Positions 52,122 through 61,730 are shown, numbered from the stretch's first letter. The stretch is 64,000 bases of DNA from CBFHND01 sp965657085 (GCA_965657085.1 CBFHND010000005.1:62001-126000), one strand, 5' to 3'. Numbers and translations: made by a program. The notes: a model not told the origin generated them from the letters alone.

Positions 52122-53027
52122 TTAGTGATTGAACACGCGCGAGGGGTGCAGTTCACCGGCCTTGAACCGACCCACAGCAACCGCCTTCCCATCAAGCGAC
52201 GCCCAGCATTCGTCGCCGTATTCGACATCCTGTGCAAAAACCATGCCTGCGTTACCATTGCGCAGCTTCGCGGCACCCTCTGCCGTGGCACGTACCTGTG
52301 GCAGGTCGAACAGACCCTCCTCGACCGGGCGCAGATGGCTATCAAGTGCGGGATCCTGTGCCATCTCTTCGATCTGGTCCATGCTCAGCCCATCCTCGGC
52401 ATCGAAAGGACCCGACCAGATACGGCGCAATTCGCGGACATGGCCGAAACATCCCAGCGCGGCCCCCAGATCGCGGGCGATGGACCGGACATAGCCGCCC
52501 TTGCCACAGGTCATTTCCAGAGTGACATGGTCCGGGTCGGGACGGTCCAGCAGAACAAGTTCTTCCACCCAGAGCGGCCGCGCTGCGATCTCCATGTTCT
52601 CGCCATCCCGCGCCCGCTTGTAGGCGCGTTGTCCATCGATCTTCACCGCTGAAAACTGTGGCGGGACTTGCATGATGTCGCCGACGAACTGCCCCAAGGC
52701 TTCCTTGATCTCTTCGTCCGAAGGGCGGGCTTCGGACGTGTCGATGACTTCACCCTCGGCATCGTCCGTGTTGGTCGCCTGTCCCAGACGAACAGTGAAA
52801 CGGTAGGCTTTCAGGGCGTCAGTGATATAGGGGATTGTCTTGGTCGCCTCACCCAGCGCAATGGCCAGAACGCCTGTGGCTTCGGGGTCCAGCGTGCCGG
52901 CATGGCCTGCCTTTTTGGCATTCAGCGCCCAGCGGACCTTGTTCACCACGGCGGTTGATGTCGGCCCTGCGGGTTTGTCCACGATCAACCATCCTGAAAT
53001 GTCGCGTCCCTTGGATCTGCGGCCCAT
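52122..53027 (-). CDS. truB: tRNA pseudouridine-55 synthase
   Basis: Converts U55 of tRNA to pseudouridine. The 301-residue protein has SGWLIVDKPAGPTSTAVVNKVRW, the catalytic aspartate D47 in HAGTLDPEATGVLAIALGEATK, VPPQFSAVKIDGQRAYKRARDGE and CGKGGYVRSIARDLG. rbfA and truB are usual neighbours; here one extra gene lies between them. Confidence 0.97.
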   Translation of the reverse strand: MGRRSKGRDISGWLIVDKPAGPTSTAVVNKVRWALNAKKAGHAGTLDPEATGVLAIALGEATKTIPYITDALKAYRFTVRLGQATNTDDAEGEVIDTSEARPSDEEIKEALGQFVGDIMQVPPQFSAVKIDGQRAYKRARDGENMEIAARPLWVEELVLLDRPDPDHVTLEMTCGKGGYVRSIARDLGAALGCFGHVRELRRIWSGPFDAEDGLSMDQIEEMAQDPALDSHLRPVEEGLFDLPQVRATAEGAAKLRNGNAGMVFAQDVEYGDECWASLDGKAVAVGRFKAGELHPSRVFNH

Positions 53028-53159
53028 GGTGTCCTCTGCTCTGCCTGCGGTTCAGGCCGAGGGGCCTAGACGAGGCGGGCCAGCCTGTCAATTCAAGCGA
53101 AGTGGTGCAGATATGCGGTATGGGCTTTCCAATCCATGGCGCCCCGTCGCTATGGGCGT

Positions 53160-53900
53160 TTACTGGGCAAGCGGGACAACGGTTCCGACGATGGGACCAA
53201 GCCGGCGACCGGGGTCGTTGCGGCCCAGTGATGGCGCATAGAGGCGCGAAACATTGCCATCGAAATAGAGCGCTTGGTCAAGTTTCAGATATTCTCGAAA
53301 GAAGCTGCCGAATTCGTGAAATGTCACGGCATTGTTGGAGATGGCGAAGACCGCCTGCTGGCCATCCTCCGACGTGCCCACACCGTTGCGGATAAAGCGC
53401 GACGTGCTGTCCGGCAGAAACCGGGGATGCAGCGCCCCGTCGATCACCAGCATCGGCCCCGATTGCGTCGCATGAGTGCATGCAGGCGCTTCACGCACAA
53501 AGCGTAGGGTTTCGATCACGTCGGCGCGCCCGTCACGCAGGCACAGCACGCCGTTGGGCAACAATCCGAAGTTGCCCGGACCCGCATTTGGCACCACGCG
53601 CATCAGTTCGGTTCCGTTTTCGACGTAGTGGCCGACAGGGCGGCGATCATCGTGATACATACCCGCGTTCATCGCCATGCCCAGCGTCTGGCCATCCGTC
53701 TTCAGCGCGCTGTTGATGCGGTTGAAATGTGCAAAGGGTGCGCCTTCCGCGTCATATAGAAAAAGACGCAAGGTTTCCGTGCTCAGATCAACCTGACAAT
53801 AGCTGTAGCGGTTGCCGTCATGGGTGACATCCGTGCATGTCGCGGCCAAGAGTGGCGTCGCGCACATCGCCCACACCAGCGCCAGAATGGTCCGTATCAA
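53160..53900 (-). CDS. exported phosphodiester glycosidase-family (NAGPA) protein
   Basis: A 246-residue protein with a signal peptide (about 1-19) and a NAGPA-like domain: GMAMNAGMYHDDRRPVGHYVENG, SGPMLVIDG, and LDQALYFDGNVSRLYAPSLGR, the usual conserved blocks. The family includes the mannose-6-phosphate uncovering enzyme and bacterial exopolysaccharide or cell-wall hydrolases; the substrate here is unknown. Its start overlaps the rbfA stop by 4 bases, so it is translated with rbfA. Confidence 0.88.
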   Translation of the reverse strand: MIRTILALVWAMCATPLLAATCTDVTHDGNRYSYCQVDLSTETLRLFLYDAEGAPFAHFNRINSALKTDGQTLGMAMNAGMYHDDRRPVGHYVENGTELMRVVPNAGPGNFGLLPNGVLCLRDGRADVIETLRFVREAPACTHATQSGPMLVIDGALHPRFLPDSTSRFIRNGVGTSEDGQQAVFAISNNAVTFHEFGSFFREYLKLDQALYFDGNVSRLYAPSLGRNDPGRRLGPIVGTVVPLAQ

Positions 53901-54292
53901 CTGTCGGTATCGCGGCGCACCGCGTCCTGCGACAGCATCCGCCGGGTGTCGTCCATCTGGTCAAAGGTCTGATCCAGTTGAAACCGCAGATCGGGGGAAA
54001 ACTTCAGGGCCAGCTTCTTGGATACCGCGCGGCGCAGCTCGCTCTTGTTGCGGGCAAGCAGCTTGAGCACGTCTTCCTGTCCCCGACCGCCCAGAGGCAG
54101 CACGTAGGCTGTCGCGATCTTGAGATCGGGGGATGTGCGCACTTCGCCCACGGTGATGGACATGCGGTTGAGATCGGGGTCATGCACATCGCCACGCGCC
54201 AGCACCTCGGACAAGGTGCGGCGGATCAATTCACCCACGCGCAACTGGCGCTGGGACGGGCCGGGGCCATCGTGAAACTTGTTCTTTGCCAT
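53897..54292 (-). CDS. rbfA: 30S ribosome-binding factor A
   Basis: Needed for late maturation of the 16S rRNA 5' end. The 131-residue protein shows SQRQLRVGELIRRTLSEVLARGDV, SITVGEVRTSPDLKIATAYVLPLGG and LRRAVSKKLALKFSPDLRFQLDQTFDQMD, the single KH-like RbfA domain. The start is MAKNKF at 54292; an ATG three codons earlier (54301) is equally possible. It is divergent from dapB. Confidence 0.95.
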   Translation of the reverse strand: MAKNKFHDGPGPSQRQLRVGELIRRTLSEVLARGDVHDPDLNRMSITVGEVRTSPDLKIATAYVLPLGGRGQEDVLKLLARNKSELRRAVSKKLALKFSPDLRFQLDQTFDQMDDTRRMLSQDAVRRDTDS

Positions 54293-54378
54293 GCGACCCA
54301 TCTATGTCAGCCCACAGCCTTTGCCAAGCGCCCCGGACCGCGATAGGAGTGCAATCGCGCAACCAAAAGGATGTTGAA

Positions 54379-55194
54379 ATGACCAATGGGCCGGGAATTG
54401 TCGTCACAGGCGTATCAGGGCGTATGGGCCAGATGCTGGTCAGGACGATCGCAGATAACCCGGCCTGCCATCTTGTCGGGGCCATCGAACGCACGGGCCA
54501 CGATTGGGTTGGTCAGGACCTTGGCACCGTCATGGGCGGTGCCGCCACGGGGATCACCGTGACCGACGATGCGCTTGAGGCCATCGCCAAGGCGCAGGCG
54601 GTCGTCGATTTCACGGCGCCAGATGCGACATTGGAGTTTGCAGCGATCTGCGCGCAGGCCCGTGCCGTGCATGTGATCGGCACCACCGGCATGACGGATG
54701 ATCAGATTGCCCGGCTTGAACCCGCGTCGCGCCACGCGCCCATCGTGCGCGCAGGCAACATGAGCCTTGGGGTGAACCTGTTGGTGCAACTGACCCGCAA
54801 GGTGGCCGCGGCGCTGGACGAGGATTTCGACATCGAAGTGATCGAGGCGCACCACCATCACAAGGTCGATGCGCCGTCGGGCACCGCACTGATGTTGGGC
54901 GAGGCGGCGGCGGAAGGGCGGGGCGTTTCGCTCAATGATGTGCGCGACAGCGGGCGCGACGGCATCACAGGCGCGCGCAAACGCGGCGACATCGGCTTTG
55001 CCGCCATTCGCGGTGGCGACATCGTGGGCGAACATGACGTGATGTTCGCAGCCCCCGGTGAACGCATCGTTCTGCGCCACCTTGCCACCGACCGGAGCAT
55101 TTTTGCCCGTGGTGCGATCAAGGCCGCACTTTGGGCGCAAGACAAAGGCCCGGGGCAGTATGACATGCTGGATGTTCTGGGTCTGAACGACTGA
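54379..55194 (+). CDS. dapB: 4-hydroxy-tetrahydrodipicolinate reductase
   Basis: Reduces the DapA product with NAD(P)H in the lysine/meso-diaminopimelate pathway. The 271-residue protein has the nucleotide-binding start GIVVTGVSGRMGQMLV, DFTAPDATLEFAAICAQ, GTTGMTDDQI, the catalytic EAHHHHKVDAPSGTALMLGE and FAAIRGGDIVGEHDVMFAAPGE. The ATG at 54379 is chosen because the conserved Rossmann strand follows directly. Confidence 0.97.
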   Translation: MTNGPGIVVTGVSGRMGQMLVRTIADNPACHLVGAIERTGHDWVGQDLGTVMGGAATGITVTDDALEAIAKAQAVVDFTAPDATLEFAAICAQARAVHVIGTTGMTDDQIARLEPASRHAPIVRAGNMSLGVNLLVQLTRKVAAALDEDFDIEVIEAHHHHKVDAPSGTALMLGEAAAEGRGVSLNDVRDSGRDGITGARKRGDIGFAAIRGGDIVGEHDVMFAAPGERIVLRHLATDRSIFARGAIKAALWAQDKGPGQYDMLDVLGLND

Positions 55195-55201
55195 ACCACC
55201 A

Positions 55202-55216
55202 GCCAAGATTCTTGGC
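55202..55216 (+). terminator. short hairpin after dapB
   Basis: GCCAAG-ATT-CTTGGC, a perfect 6-base stem with a 3-base loop, 7 bases after the dapB stop. There is no T-run, so it is a weak candidate. Confidence 0.3.
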
Positions 55217-55284
55217 CCTTCAAGTGAACCAAATCCCATGCCCGTGCGTATCCTTGATGTAATGCGTTCTCAAAGGGTGTGCAC

Positions 55285-55641
55285 ATGCATGGTTATGTTG
55301 TCTCGATGGCTGTTGGTACGATGATGTTGGCAGGTGCGGCGCAGGCTGATCTGGCCAAGGTTCAGTCGCAGCAGGATTTCGTGCAGCTGATCAAGAACAA
55401 GACCCTCTCGCGTCCGTTGATCAAGCTGAACGTCAGCCCGGATGGTCAGATCAGCGGCAAGGGCGCGCGCTGGGATGTGACAGGATCGTGGACGTGGCGC
55501 GACGGCTATTTCTGCCGTGACCTTTATTGGGGTGGGGATGCCTTGGGGTATAATTGCCAGGAAGTTCGCGCAACAAACAAACGCATTCGCTTTACCTCTG
55601 ACAAGGGCCAAGGTGACAGCGCAGAGTTTCGCCTGAAATAG
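55285..55641 (+). CDS. small exported protein of unknown function
   Basis: A 118-residue protein with a signal peptide (MHGYVVSMAVGTMMLAGAAQA) and a mature part whose core is DGQISGKGARWDVTGSWTWRDGYFCRDLYWGGDALGYNCQEV, with two cysteines that could form a disulfide. Relatives that I recall in Rhodobacterales are often named after the adjacent dapB, but no reductase motif is present here. The ATG at 55285 is preceded by AAAGGG. Confidence 0.7.
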   Translation: MHGYVVSMAVGTMMLAGAAQADLAKVQSQQDFVQLIKNKTLSRPLIKLNVSPDGQISGKGARWDVTGSWTWRDGYFCRDLYWGGDALGYNCQEVRATNKRIRFTSDKGQGDSAEFRLK

Positions 55642-55661
55642 GCACAGGGCGGCGCCGCCAA

Positions 55662-55853
55662 TCAGAAATCGACGGCGATCCCCTTCTTTTCCCAATCTCC
55701 GAAACGTACGGGTTCAGGCCCGTCTCGCCCACCCAGTTCGGTCGGCAATTCCATCTCTTTCGCGACCTTGCGACGCGCTTCGGCCTCGGCCAGCGCACGC
55801 TGGGCGGCCGGGGGCAGATCGCTTTTGGCGGGTGTTTCGGGCGTATCGGTCAT
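55662..55853 (-). CDS. DUF1674 / succinate dehydrogenase assembly factor 4-like protein
   Basis: A 63-residue protein with the DUF1674 signature: LPPAAQRALAEAEARRK followed by a C-terminal GGRDGPEPVRFGDWEKKGIAVDF. The mitochondrial relative SDHAF4 helps assemble the flavoprotein of succinate dehydrogenase; a similar role in bacteria is inference. It is divergent from the RsmB-type gene. Confidence 0.85.
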   Translation of the reverse strand: MTDTPETPAKSDLPPAAQRALAEAEARRKVAKEMELPTELGGRDGPEPVRFGDWEKKGIAVDF

Positions 55854-55933
55854 CTGGGTGGCTTTCGCATGTCCTTTGGCCTTGATATATGCGCGGACCT
55901 TGGCAGGGCAACCGTGAACGGGATCAGAACCTC

Positions 55934-57220
55934 ATGAACGATCAGGCGAAAAAGCAGGCGGGCATACCGGCACGACGCAGTGCGATATGGTTGCTGGATC
56001 AGATTCTGGGGGAAGGGCGCCTGATGGCCGAGCTGATTGGCGCAGGCGCCTTGGACAAGCTGGCCCCGCAGGACCGTGCCCGCGCCCAACGGCTGGCCAA
56101 CGACACATTGCGCGGTTTGGAACGCGCCGACCGGGTGCTGCAAAAGCACTTGAGCAAACAGCCGCAACTGACCGTGCGCAACGCCCTGCGTCTGGGCGCG
56201 GTTGAGCTGTGCCAGGGTGGTGCGGCACATGGGGTCGTCAATGATCTGGTGCAGATTATCAGCCGCCACAAACGCTATGGACACCTCAAGGGGCTGGTGA
56301 ACGCGGTGCTGCGCAAGGTGGCCGATACCGGTCCCGGACATTGGGCCGAGTTGCGCCCGCCACGCTTGCCGAAGTGGTTGCGCACGCCGCTTGCGCAGGC
56401 GTGGGGCGGCGAGGCGATGACCGCGATGGAGGCCGCGCACTTCGCAGGTGCACCGCTTGATCTGACTGCCAGGGATGATCCACAGAGCGTGGCTTCGGCG
56501 CTGGGCGGCGAATTGTTGCCGACAGGATCGGTGCGCCTGCGCGATGCGGGACAAGTATCTGCGCTTGCAGGTTATGACGATGGTGCATGGTGGGTTCAGG
56601 ACGCAGCCGCCGCTTTGCCCGCGCGCATCCTCAACACGATCAAGGGCGAGCCTGTGCTGGACCTCTGTGCAGCGCCTGGGGGCAAGACCCTGCAACTGGC
56701 CGCAAGGGGCGCGGATGTCACCGCGGTCGACATCTCGGATGGGCGTCTGGGCCGCTTGCGGGACAACCTCGCGCGCACGGGTTTGAGGGCACAGGTGCAG
56801 GTGTCCGACGCGCTTGAGGTCACGGGCAGTTGGCCTGCGATTGTGCTGGATACACCCTGTTCCGCCACCGGAACCATCCGCCGCCACCCCGATCTGCCCC
56901 ATGCCAAGGACGGGTCGGACTTCGGCGCGCTGATCGACTTGCAAACCCGCATGATCGATCACGCCTGGACGCTTCTGGCCCCCGGTGGGCGCATGGTTTT
57001 TTGTACGTGCAGCCTTCTGCCGGACGAGGGCGAGGTGCAGATCGAAGAGGCGCTGGCCCGGCATTCCGACATGTCCGTGGACCGCGAGGCCCTTATGATC
57101 GACGGTGTCGACGCGGCATGGATCAGCAACGAGGGCGGCCTGCGTCTGCGTCCTGATTTCTGGCCCGAACGCGGCGGGATGGACGGGTTTTACATCGCCG
57201 CATTGCGCAAAGCGGGCTAG
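55934..57220 (+). CDS. RsmB-family rRNA (cytosine-C5) methyltransferase
   Basis: A 428-residue SAM-dependent enzyme. N-terminal NusB-like domain (about 1-140: ARRSAIWLLDQIL...RALRLGAVELCQ type), then the methyltransferase with VLDLCAAPGGKTLQLAARGA (SAM motif I), the catalytic LDTPCSATGTIRRHPDL and FCTCSLLPDEGEVQIE with the second cysteine. RsmB targets C967 of 16S rRNA. The ATG at 55934 starts the NusB-like part; the upstream frame overlaps other sequence without homology. Confidence 0.9.
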   Translation: MNDQAKKQAGIPARRSAIWLLDQILGEGRLMAELIGAGALDKLAPQDRARAQRLANDTLRGLERADRVLQKHLSKQPQLTVRNALRLGAVELCQGGAAHGVVNDLVQIISRHKRYGHLKGLVNAVLRKVADTGPGHWAELRPPRLPKWLRTPLAQAWGGEAMTAMEAAHFAGAPLDLTARDDPQSVASALGGELLPTGSVRLRDAGQVSALAGYDDGAWWVQDAAAALPARILNTIKGEPVLDLCAAPGGKTLQLAARGADVTAVDISDGRLGRLRDNLARTGLRAQVQVSDALEVTGSWPAIVLDTPCSATGTIRRHPDLPHAKDGSDFGALIDLQTRMIDHAWTLLAPGGRMVFCTCSLLPDEGEVQIEEALARHSDMSVDREALMIDGVDAAWISNEGGLRLRPDFWPERGGMDGFYIAALRKAG

Positions 57221-57324
57221 GCCGCGCAAAGGGCGGTGACTCGCGCGCGGGGAACCGCTATCATGCCCGCAAACGCCAGCAGAGCGTCAGAGGCAGCGAG
57301 CAGACCCAATGTCTGAACAACACC

Positions 57325-59067
57325 ATGTCTGAATCTTTCGGGTTCTCCACGCGCGCCGCGCGCATTCTGGACCGCGTGTATGCGCGTCTGGCGACCCGCG
57401 CGCGCGGGGCGACCGGATTTGTCTCGGCTCCCGAGCCGCGCACCATCGGCAGTTTTGCCCGTGGCCGGCAGCTTGTCGCCGGCAATTACCTTTTTGCCGG
57501 ACACCTGATCGAAGCGCCGCAGGTCGATCTGTGGGATGTCCGCGCGCCTGACACTGCCTTCGAGGCGGAGTTGCACGGGTTTTCCTGGCTGGATGATTTG
57601 GCAGCAGTTGGCGATGTGTCGACCCGCGACACGGCACAGCAGTGGGTCTGGGGCTGGATCGACCGCTATGGCCGGGGGCGGGGCGCAGGATGGTCGCCCG
57701 ACCTGACAGGCCGGCGCCTGATCCGGTGGATCAACCATGCCCTGTTCCTGTTGCGCGGGCAGGAAAAAGATAAAAGCGATGCGTTCTACCGCTCCTTGTC
57801 ACAACAAACGCGGTTTCTGGCCAAACGCTGGCACAGCGCAGCCCCTGGCCTGCCACGGTTCGAGGCGCTGACCGGGCTGATTTATGCAGGCCTGTCCCTT
57901 GAAGGGATGGAAGACCTTGCTGATCCGGCGATCAAGGCACTGGCACGCGAATGTGCAAGCCAGATCGATGCACAGGGCGGTCTGCCCACCCGCAATCCGG
58001 AAGAATTGCTCGAAGTCTTCACCCTTCTGACCTGGGCGGCGGCGTCCCTGAGCGAAGCGGGGCGTGGCACGCCAAGCGATCATTTGCGCGCCATAGAACG
58101 CATTGCGCCCACATTGCGCACCTTGCGCCATTCCGACGGTGGGCTGGCGCGGTTCCATGGCGGCGGGCGCGGGCAGGAAGGGTGGCTTGACCACGCGCTG
58201 GCCGCCAGCGGCATCAAGACGCGACAGGCGGACGGGTTGGCCATGGGATACGCGCGGCTCAGCGCCGGGCGCAGCAGTGTCATCGTAGATGCCAGCGCTC
58301 CACCCATGGGCAAGGCCAGTCACAACGCCCATGCGTCGACACTGGCCTTCGAGCTGACTTCGGGGCGGCGTCCCTTGATCGTCAATTGCGGGTCTGGTGT
58401 GTCTTTTGGGCCCGACTGGCGGCGCGCCGGGCGGGCCACCCCCTCGCACAGCACGCTGGTTCTGGATGGCTATTCCAGCGCGCGGCTGGGTGATGCGGAC
58501 CGCACAAGCGCGCACGAAGCATTGGTGGACACCCCGCGCGAAGTGCCGATTGAAATGAGTCAGGCCCCGGACGGGATCCGATTTCAGGGAGGACACGACG
58601 GGTTTGTGGCCACCCACGGTCTGACCCACGCGCGCACGCTGGAACTGACGTTCGATGGACGCGGCATGGCGGGCGAGGATATGCTTCTGGCGCTTGACGA
58701 CACATCCAAGCGCCGTTTTGACAAGGCGATGGACTCGGTCAAGCTCAAGGGGATTCCCTTTGCGATCCGTTTTCACCTGCACCCCGAGGTCGACGCGACA
58801 CTTGATCTGGGTGGTGCGGCGGTATCGATGGCGTTGAAAAGCGGCGAAATCTGGGTGTTCCGCCATGACGGCACATTTGATTTGGCCCTTGATCCAAGCG
58901 TTTACCTGGAAAAAGGCCGTTTGAAGCCACGTGCGACACAACAGGTCGTTCTATCGGGGCGCGCAATGCAGTATGCCACGCGCATCCGGTGGTCTCTTTC
59001 CAAAGCGCAGGACACTGCGGTCGGGATCAGAGACCTGAGCCGGGAAGAACTGGATTTGGCCGAATAG
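57325..59067 (+). CDS. heparinase II/III-family protein
   Basis: A 580-residue protein with an alpha-helical toroid domain (about 100-300) and a C-terminal beta-sandwich region starting with SHNAHASTLAFELTSGRRPLIVNCGSG, the conserved heparinase_II_III block. No clear signal peptide is seen. The natural substrate is unlikely to be heparin; related genes adjoin RsmB-type and purH genes in Roseobacter relatives, so it may be a conserved polysaccharide-processing function. Confidence 0.88.
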   Translation: MSESFGFSTRAARILDRVYARLATRARGATGFVSAPEPRTIGSFARGRQLVAGNYLFAGHLIEAPQVDLWDVRAPDTAFEAELHGFSWLDDLAAVGDVSTRDTAQQWVWGWIDRYGRGRGAGWSPDLTGRRLIRWINHALFLLRGQEKDKSDAFYRSLSQQTRFLAKRWHSAAPGLPRFEALTGLIYAGLSLEGMEDLADPAIKALARECASQIDAQGGLPTRNPEELLEVFTLLTWAAASLSEAGRGTPSDHLRAIERIAPTLRTLRHSDGGLARFHGGGRGQEGWLDHALAASGIKTRQADGLAMGYARLSAGRSSVIVDASAPPMGKASHNAHASTLAFELTSGRRPLIVNCGSGVSFGPDWRRAGRATPSHSTLVLDGYSSARLGDADRTSAHEALVDTPREVPIEMSQAPDGIRFQGGHDGFVATHGLTHARTLELTFDGRGMAGEDMLLALDDTSKRRFDKAMDSVKLKGIPFAIRFHLHPEVDATLDLGGAAVSMALKSGEIWVFRHDGTFDLALDPSVYLEKGRLKPRATQQVVLSGRAMQYATRIRWSLSKAQDTAVGIRDLSREELDLAE

Positions 59068-59088
59068 ACCCTGAAGGACCCCAAAAAT

Positions 59089-60678
59089 ATGACCGCTGAC
59101 CTCTACCCGGTGCGCCGTGCGTTGATTTCCGTTTCTGACAAGACCGGCCTTGTGCCCTTTGGACAGGCGCTTGCTGCGCGCGGGGTCGAATTGCTCAGCA
59201 CTGGCGGGACGGCGGCGGCGCTGCGGGCCGCAGGGCTCAAGGTCAAGGACGTGGCCGAAGTCACGGGCTATCCCGAGATGATGGACGGGCGGGTCAAGAC
59301 GTTGCACCCCGCAGTGCATGGCGGCCTTCTGGCGCTGCGCGACAACACGGACCACGTTGCGGCAATGGACGAACACGGCATCGGCGCCATCGATCTGGTG
59401 GTGGTGAACCTCTATCCCTTCGAGGAAACCGTGGCCAAGGGCGCGGAATATGACGAGGTAATCGAGAACATCGACATCGGCGGCCCCGCGATGATCCGGT
59501 CCGCGGCCAAGAACCATGGCTTTGTCAACATCGTCGTGGATGTCGAAGACTACGACGTGGTGCTGGCCGAGCTTGAGGAAAACGATGGTCGCACCTCTTA
59601 TGCGTTGCGCCAGCGTCTGGCCCAGACCGCCTATGGCCGCACCGCCGCCTATGACACAGCCGTCAGCGGTTGGATGGCCGCGCAGGTTGGCGGTACGCCG
59701 CGCCGCCGCAGCTTTGCGGGTACGCTGGCGCAGGGCTTGCGCTACGGCGAAAACCCGCACCAGTCGGCAGCCTTCTACACCGATGGCAACCCGCGCCCCG
59801 GTGTTGCCACGGCGACCCAGCATCAGGGCAAGGAGTTGTCCTACAACAATATCAACGACACCGATGCAGCTTTCGAACTGGTCAGTGAATTTGCCCCTGC
59901 GGATGGGCCAGCGTGCGTAATCATCAAGCACGCCAACCCCTGCGGTGTGGCCCGGGGCAGCAGCCTGAAAGAAGCATATAGCCGCGCCTTCGATTGTGAC
60001 CGCACGAGCGCTTTTGGTGGGATCATTGCGCTGAACCAGACGCTGGATGCTGAAACCGCAAAGGAAATCACCGGCATCTTCACCGAAGTCGTCATCGCAC
60101 CCGGCGCCACCGATGAGGCCCGCGCGGTGTTTGCGGCCAAGAAGAACCTGCGCCTGCTGACCACTGACACATTGGCCTACCCAACGGCGGCGGCGCTGGC
60201 CGCACGGCAGGTTGCCGGCGGTTGGCTGGTTCAGGACAAGGACGTGGGCCGCATTGACCCGCAGGACTTGAAGGTGGTGACCAAACGCGCGCCATCCGAT
60301 CAGGAAATGGCCGACATGATGTTTGCATGGACCGTGGCGAAACACGTCAAATCCAACGCCATCATCTACGTCAAGGACCGCGCAACGGTGGGTGTCGGTG
60401 CAGGTCAGATGAGCCGGGTCGACAGCACCCGTATTGCCGCAAGGAAGGCGCAAGACATGGCCGAGGTTCTGGGCCTCGACGCACCGCTGACCCAAGGGTC
60501 GGTCGTGGCATCGGATGCGTTCTTTCCCTTTGCCGATGGCCTGATCACGGCGGCTGAAGCAGGTGCCACGGCGATCATTCATCCGGGTGGATCAATGCGC
60601 GACGACGAAGTGATCGCCGCCGCGGACGAGCGCGGGCTTGCCATGGTGCTGACCGGCATGCGGCATTTCCGGCACTGA
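59089..60678 (+). CDS. purH: bifunctional AICAR transformylase/IMP cyclohydrolase
   Basis: Carries out the last two steps of IMP synthesis in the cytoplasm. The 529-residue protein has the N-terminal cyclohydrolase domain (RRALISVSDKTGL, GGTAAALRAAGL, MMDGRVKTLHPAVHGGLL) and the C-terminal transformylase domain (LRYGENPHQSAAFY, IIKHANPCGVARG, ASDAFFPFADGL, HPGGSMRDDEVI). Five bases separate it from lspA. Confidence 0.98.
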   Translation: MTADLYPVRRALISVSDKTGLVPFGQALAARGVELLSTGGTAAALRAAGLKVKDVAEVTGYPEMMDGRVKTLHPAVHGGLLALRDNTDHVAAMDEHGIGAIDLVVVNLYPFEETVAKGAEYDEVIENIDIGGPAMIRSAAKNHGFVNIVVDVEDYDVVLAELEENDGRTSYALRQRLAQTAYGRTAAYDTAVSGWMAAQVGGTPRRRSFAGTLAQGLRYGENPHQSAAFYTDGNPRPGVATATQHQGKELSYNNINDTDAAFELVSEFAPADGPACVIIKHANPCGVARGSSLKEAYSRAFDCDRTSAFGGIIALNQTLDAETAKEITGIFTEVVIAPGATDEARAVFAAKKNLRLLTTDTLAYPTAAALAARQVAGGWLVQDKDVGRIDPQDLKVVTKRAPSDQEMADMMFAWTVAKHVKSNAIIYVKDRATVGVGAGQMSRVDSTRIAARKAQDMAEVLGLDAPLTQGSVVASDAFFPFADGLITAAEAGATAIIHPGGSMRDDEVIAAADERGLAMVLTGMRHFRH

Positions 60679-60682
60679 GCGC

Positions 60683-61153
60683 ATGCGTCTGATCGGCATA
60701 TCCGCGCTTGTTGCATTTCTGCTGGACCAGATCAGCAAATATGCCGTGGTGCATGTTCTCGAACTGTGGCGGGTGCGGGCGATCGACATCTGGCCGCCCT
60801 TGCTGAACTTTCGGTACGGTGAAAACCGTGGGATCAACTTTGGCCTTCTGGATGGTGAGGCGGACCTGACCCGCTGGGCGCTGATCGTGCTGGCGTTGAT
60901 CATCTGTGTGGGGGTTCTGTGGTGGCTGCGCGGAGCCGAGCAAAGCAGGCTGGTGTTTCTAAGCGCAGGCCTTTTGATTGGTGGCGCTTTGGGCAACGTG
61001 CTTGACCGGCTGATCTATGGCTATGTGCTGGATTTTCTGAACATGTCGTGCTGCGGATTGAACAACCCGTTCGTCTTCAACGTGGCCGATGTCTTCATTT
61101 TTGCCGGTGCGCTGGGGCTGGTGTTTTTTGCCACGGACAAAAAGCGGGCGTGA
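60683..61153 (+). CDS. lspA: lipoprotein signal peptidase (signal peptidase II)
   Basis: Cleaves lipoprotein signals after lipid modification. The 156-residue inner-membrane protein has four helices and the catalytic aspartates in NVLDRLIYGYVLDFL and FNVADVFIFAG. It also has the LDQISKYAV and NFRYGENRGINFGLL segments typical of LspA. It starts 5 bases after purH. Confidence 0.95.
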   Translation: MRLIGISALVAFLLDQISKYAVVHVLELWRVRAIDIWPPLLNFRYGENRGINFGLLDGEADLTRWALIVLALIICVGVLWWLRGAEQSRLVFLSAGLLIGGALGNVLDRLIYGYVLDFLNMSCCGLNNPFVFNVADVFIFAGALGLVFFATDKKRA

Positions 61154-61205
61154 CATTGGCCCGTGGCCTGCGATAATGCAGGCAAGACAAGGTTGGGAGA
61201 GGGCA

Positions 61206-61730
61206 ATGAGCCTGACACGCGGAATTTTGGTGCTGGGGATGGCGCTGGCGCTTGGCGCCTGTGCGAACACTGGCTTGCGCGATCTGCGCGGCACAGGTGA
61301 TGGCCCCGACGAATTCATCGTGACCCCTGTCAAACCGCTTCAGGAACCCACCAGCTATTCCGAATTGCCGACACCGACGCCGGGGCAGGCCAATCTTGTC
61401 GATCTGCGGCCGCTTGAGGAAAGCGCCGCCGCACTGGGCGGTCGCCGGTCAACAGCCGTGGGTGCTGTGCCCGCCAGCGATGGCGCCGTCGTGCGCCACG
61501 CAAGCCGCTTTGGTGTCACGTCGGGCATCCGCGAAACGCTTGCGACCGAGGACGAGGCGTTCCGCAAACGCCGTGGACGGTTTACGCAATACCGCATCGT
61601 GCCGGTGGACCGCTATAACCAAGCCTACCGAAATCAGGCGATCGATCCTGATCTGGTTGCGGACCGCTATCGCCGCGCTGGCATCCCAACGCCAAGCGCG
61701 CCACCCAAAACACGTGGTTTCCGCGACTGA
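61206..61730 (+). CDS. DUF3035 lipoprotein
   Basis: A 174-residue protein with a lipoprotein signal ending in GAC (MSLTRGILVLGMALALGAC) and the DUF3035 body: GTGDGPDEFIVTPVKPLQEP, GQANLVDLRPLEESAAALGG, and the C-terminal VDRYNQAYRNQAIDPDLVADRYRRAGIPTPSAPP. Its function is unknown. Lying directly after lspA is fitting, since it needs LspA for maturation. The ATG at 61206 starts the lipoprotein signal; the open frame upstream overlaps lspA. Confidence 0.88.
   Translation: MSLTRGILVLGMALALGACANTGLRDLRGTGDGPDEFIVTPVKPLQEPTSYSELPTPTPGQANLVDLRPLEESAAALGGRRSTAVGAVPASDGAVVRHASRFGVTSGIRETLATEDEAFRKRRGRFTQYRIVPVDRYNQAYRNQAIDPDLVADRYRRAGIPTPSAPPKTRGFRD

Noticed and set aside
58951..60582. A 543-codon open frame antisense to purH.
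   Set aside because: No protein-like sequence; purH on the other strand is unambiguous.
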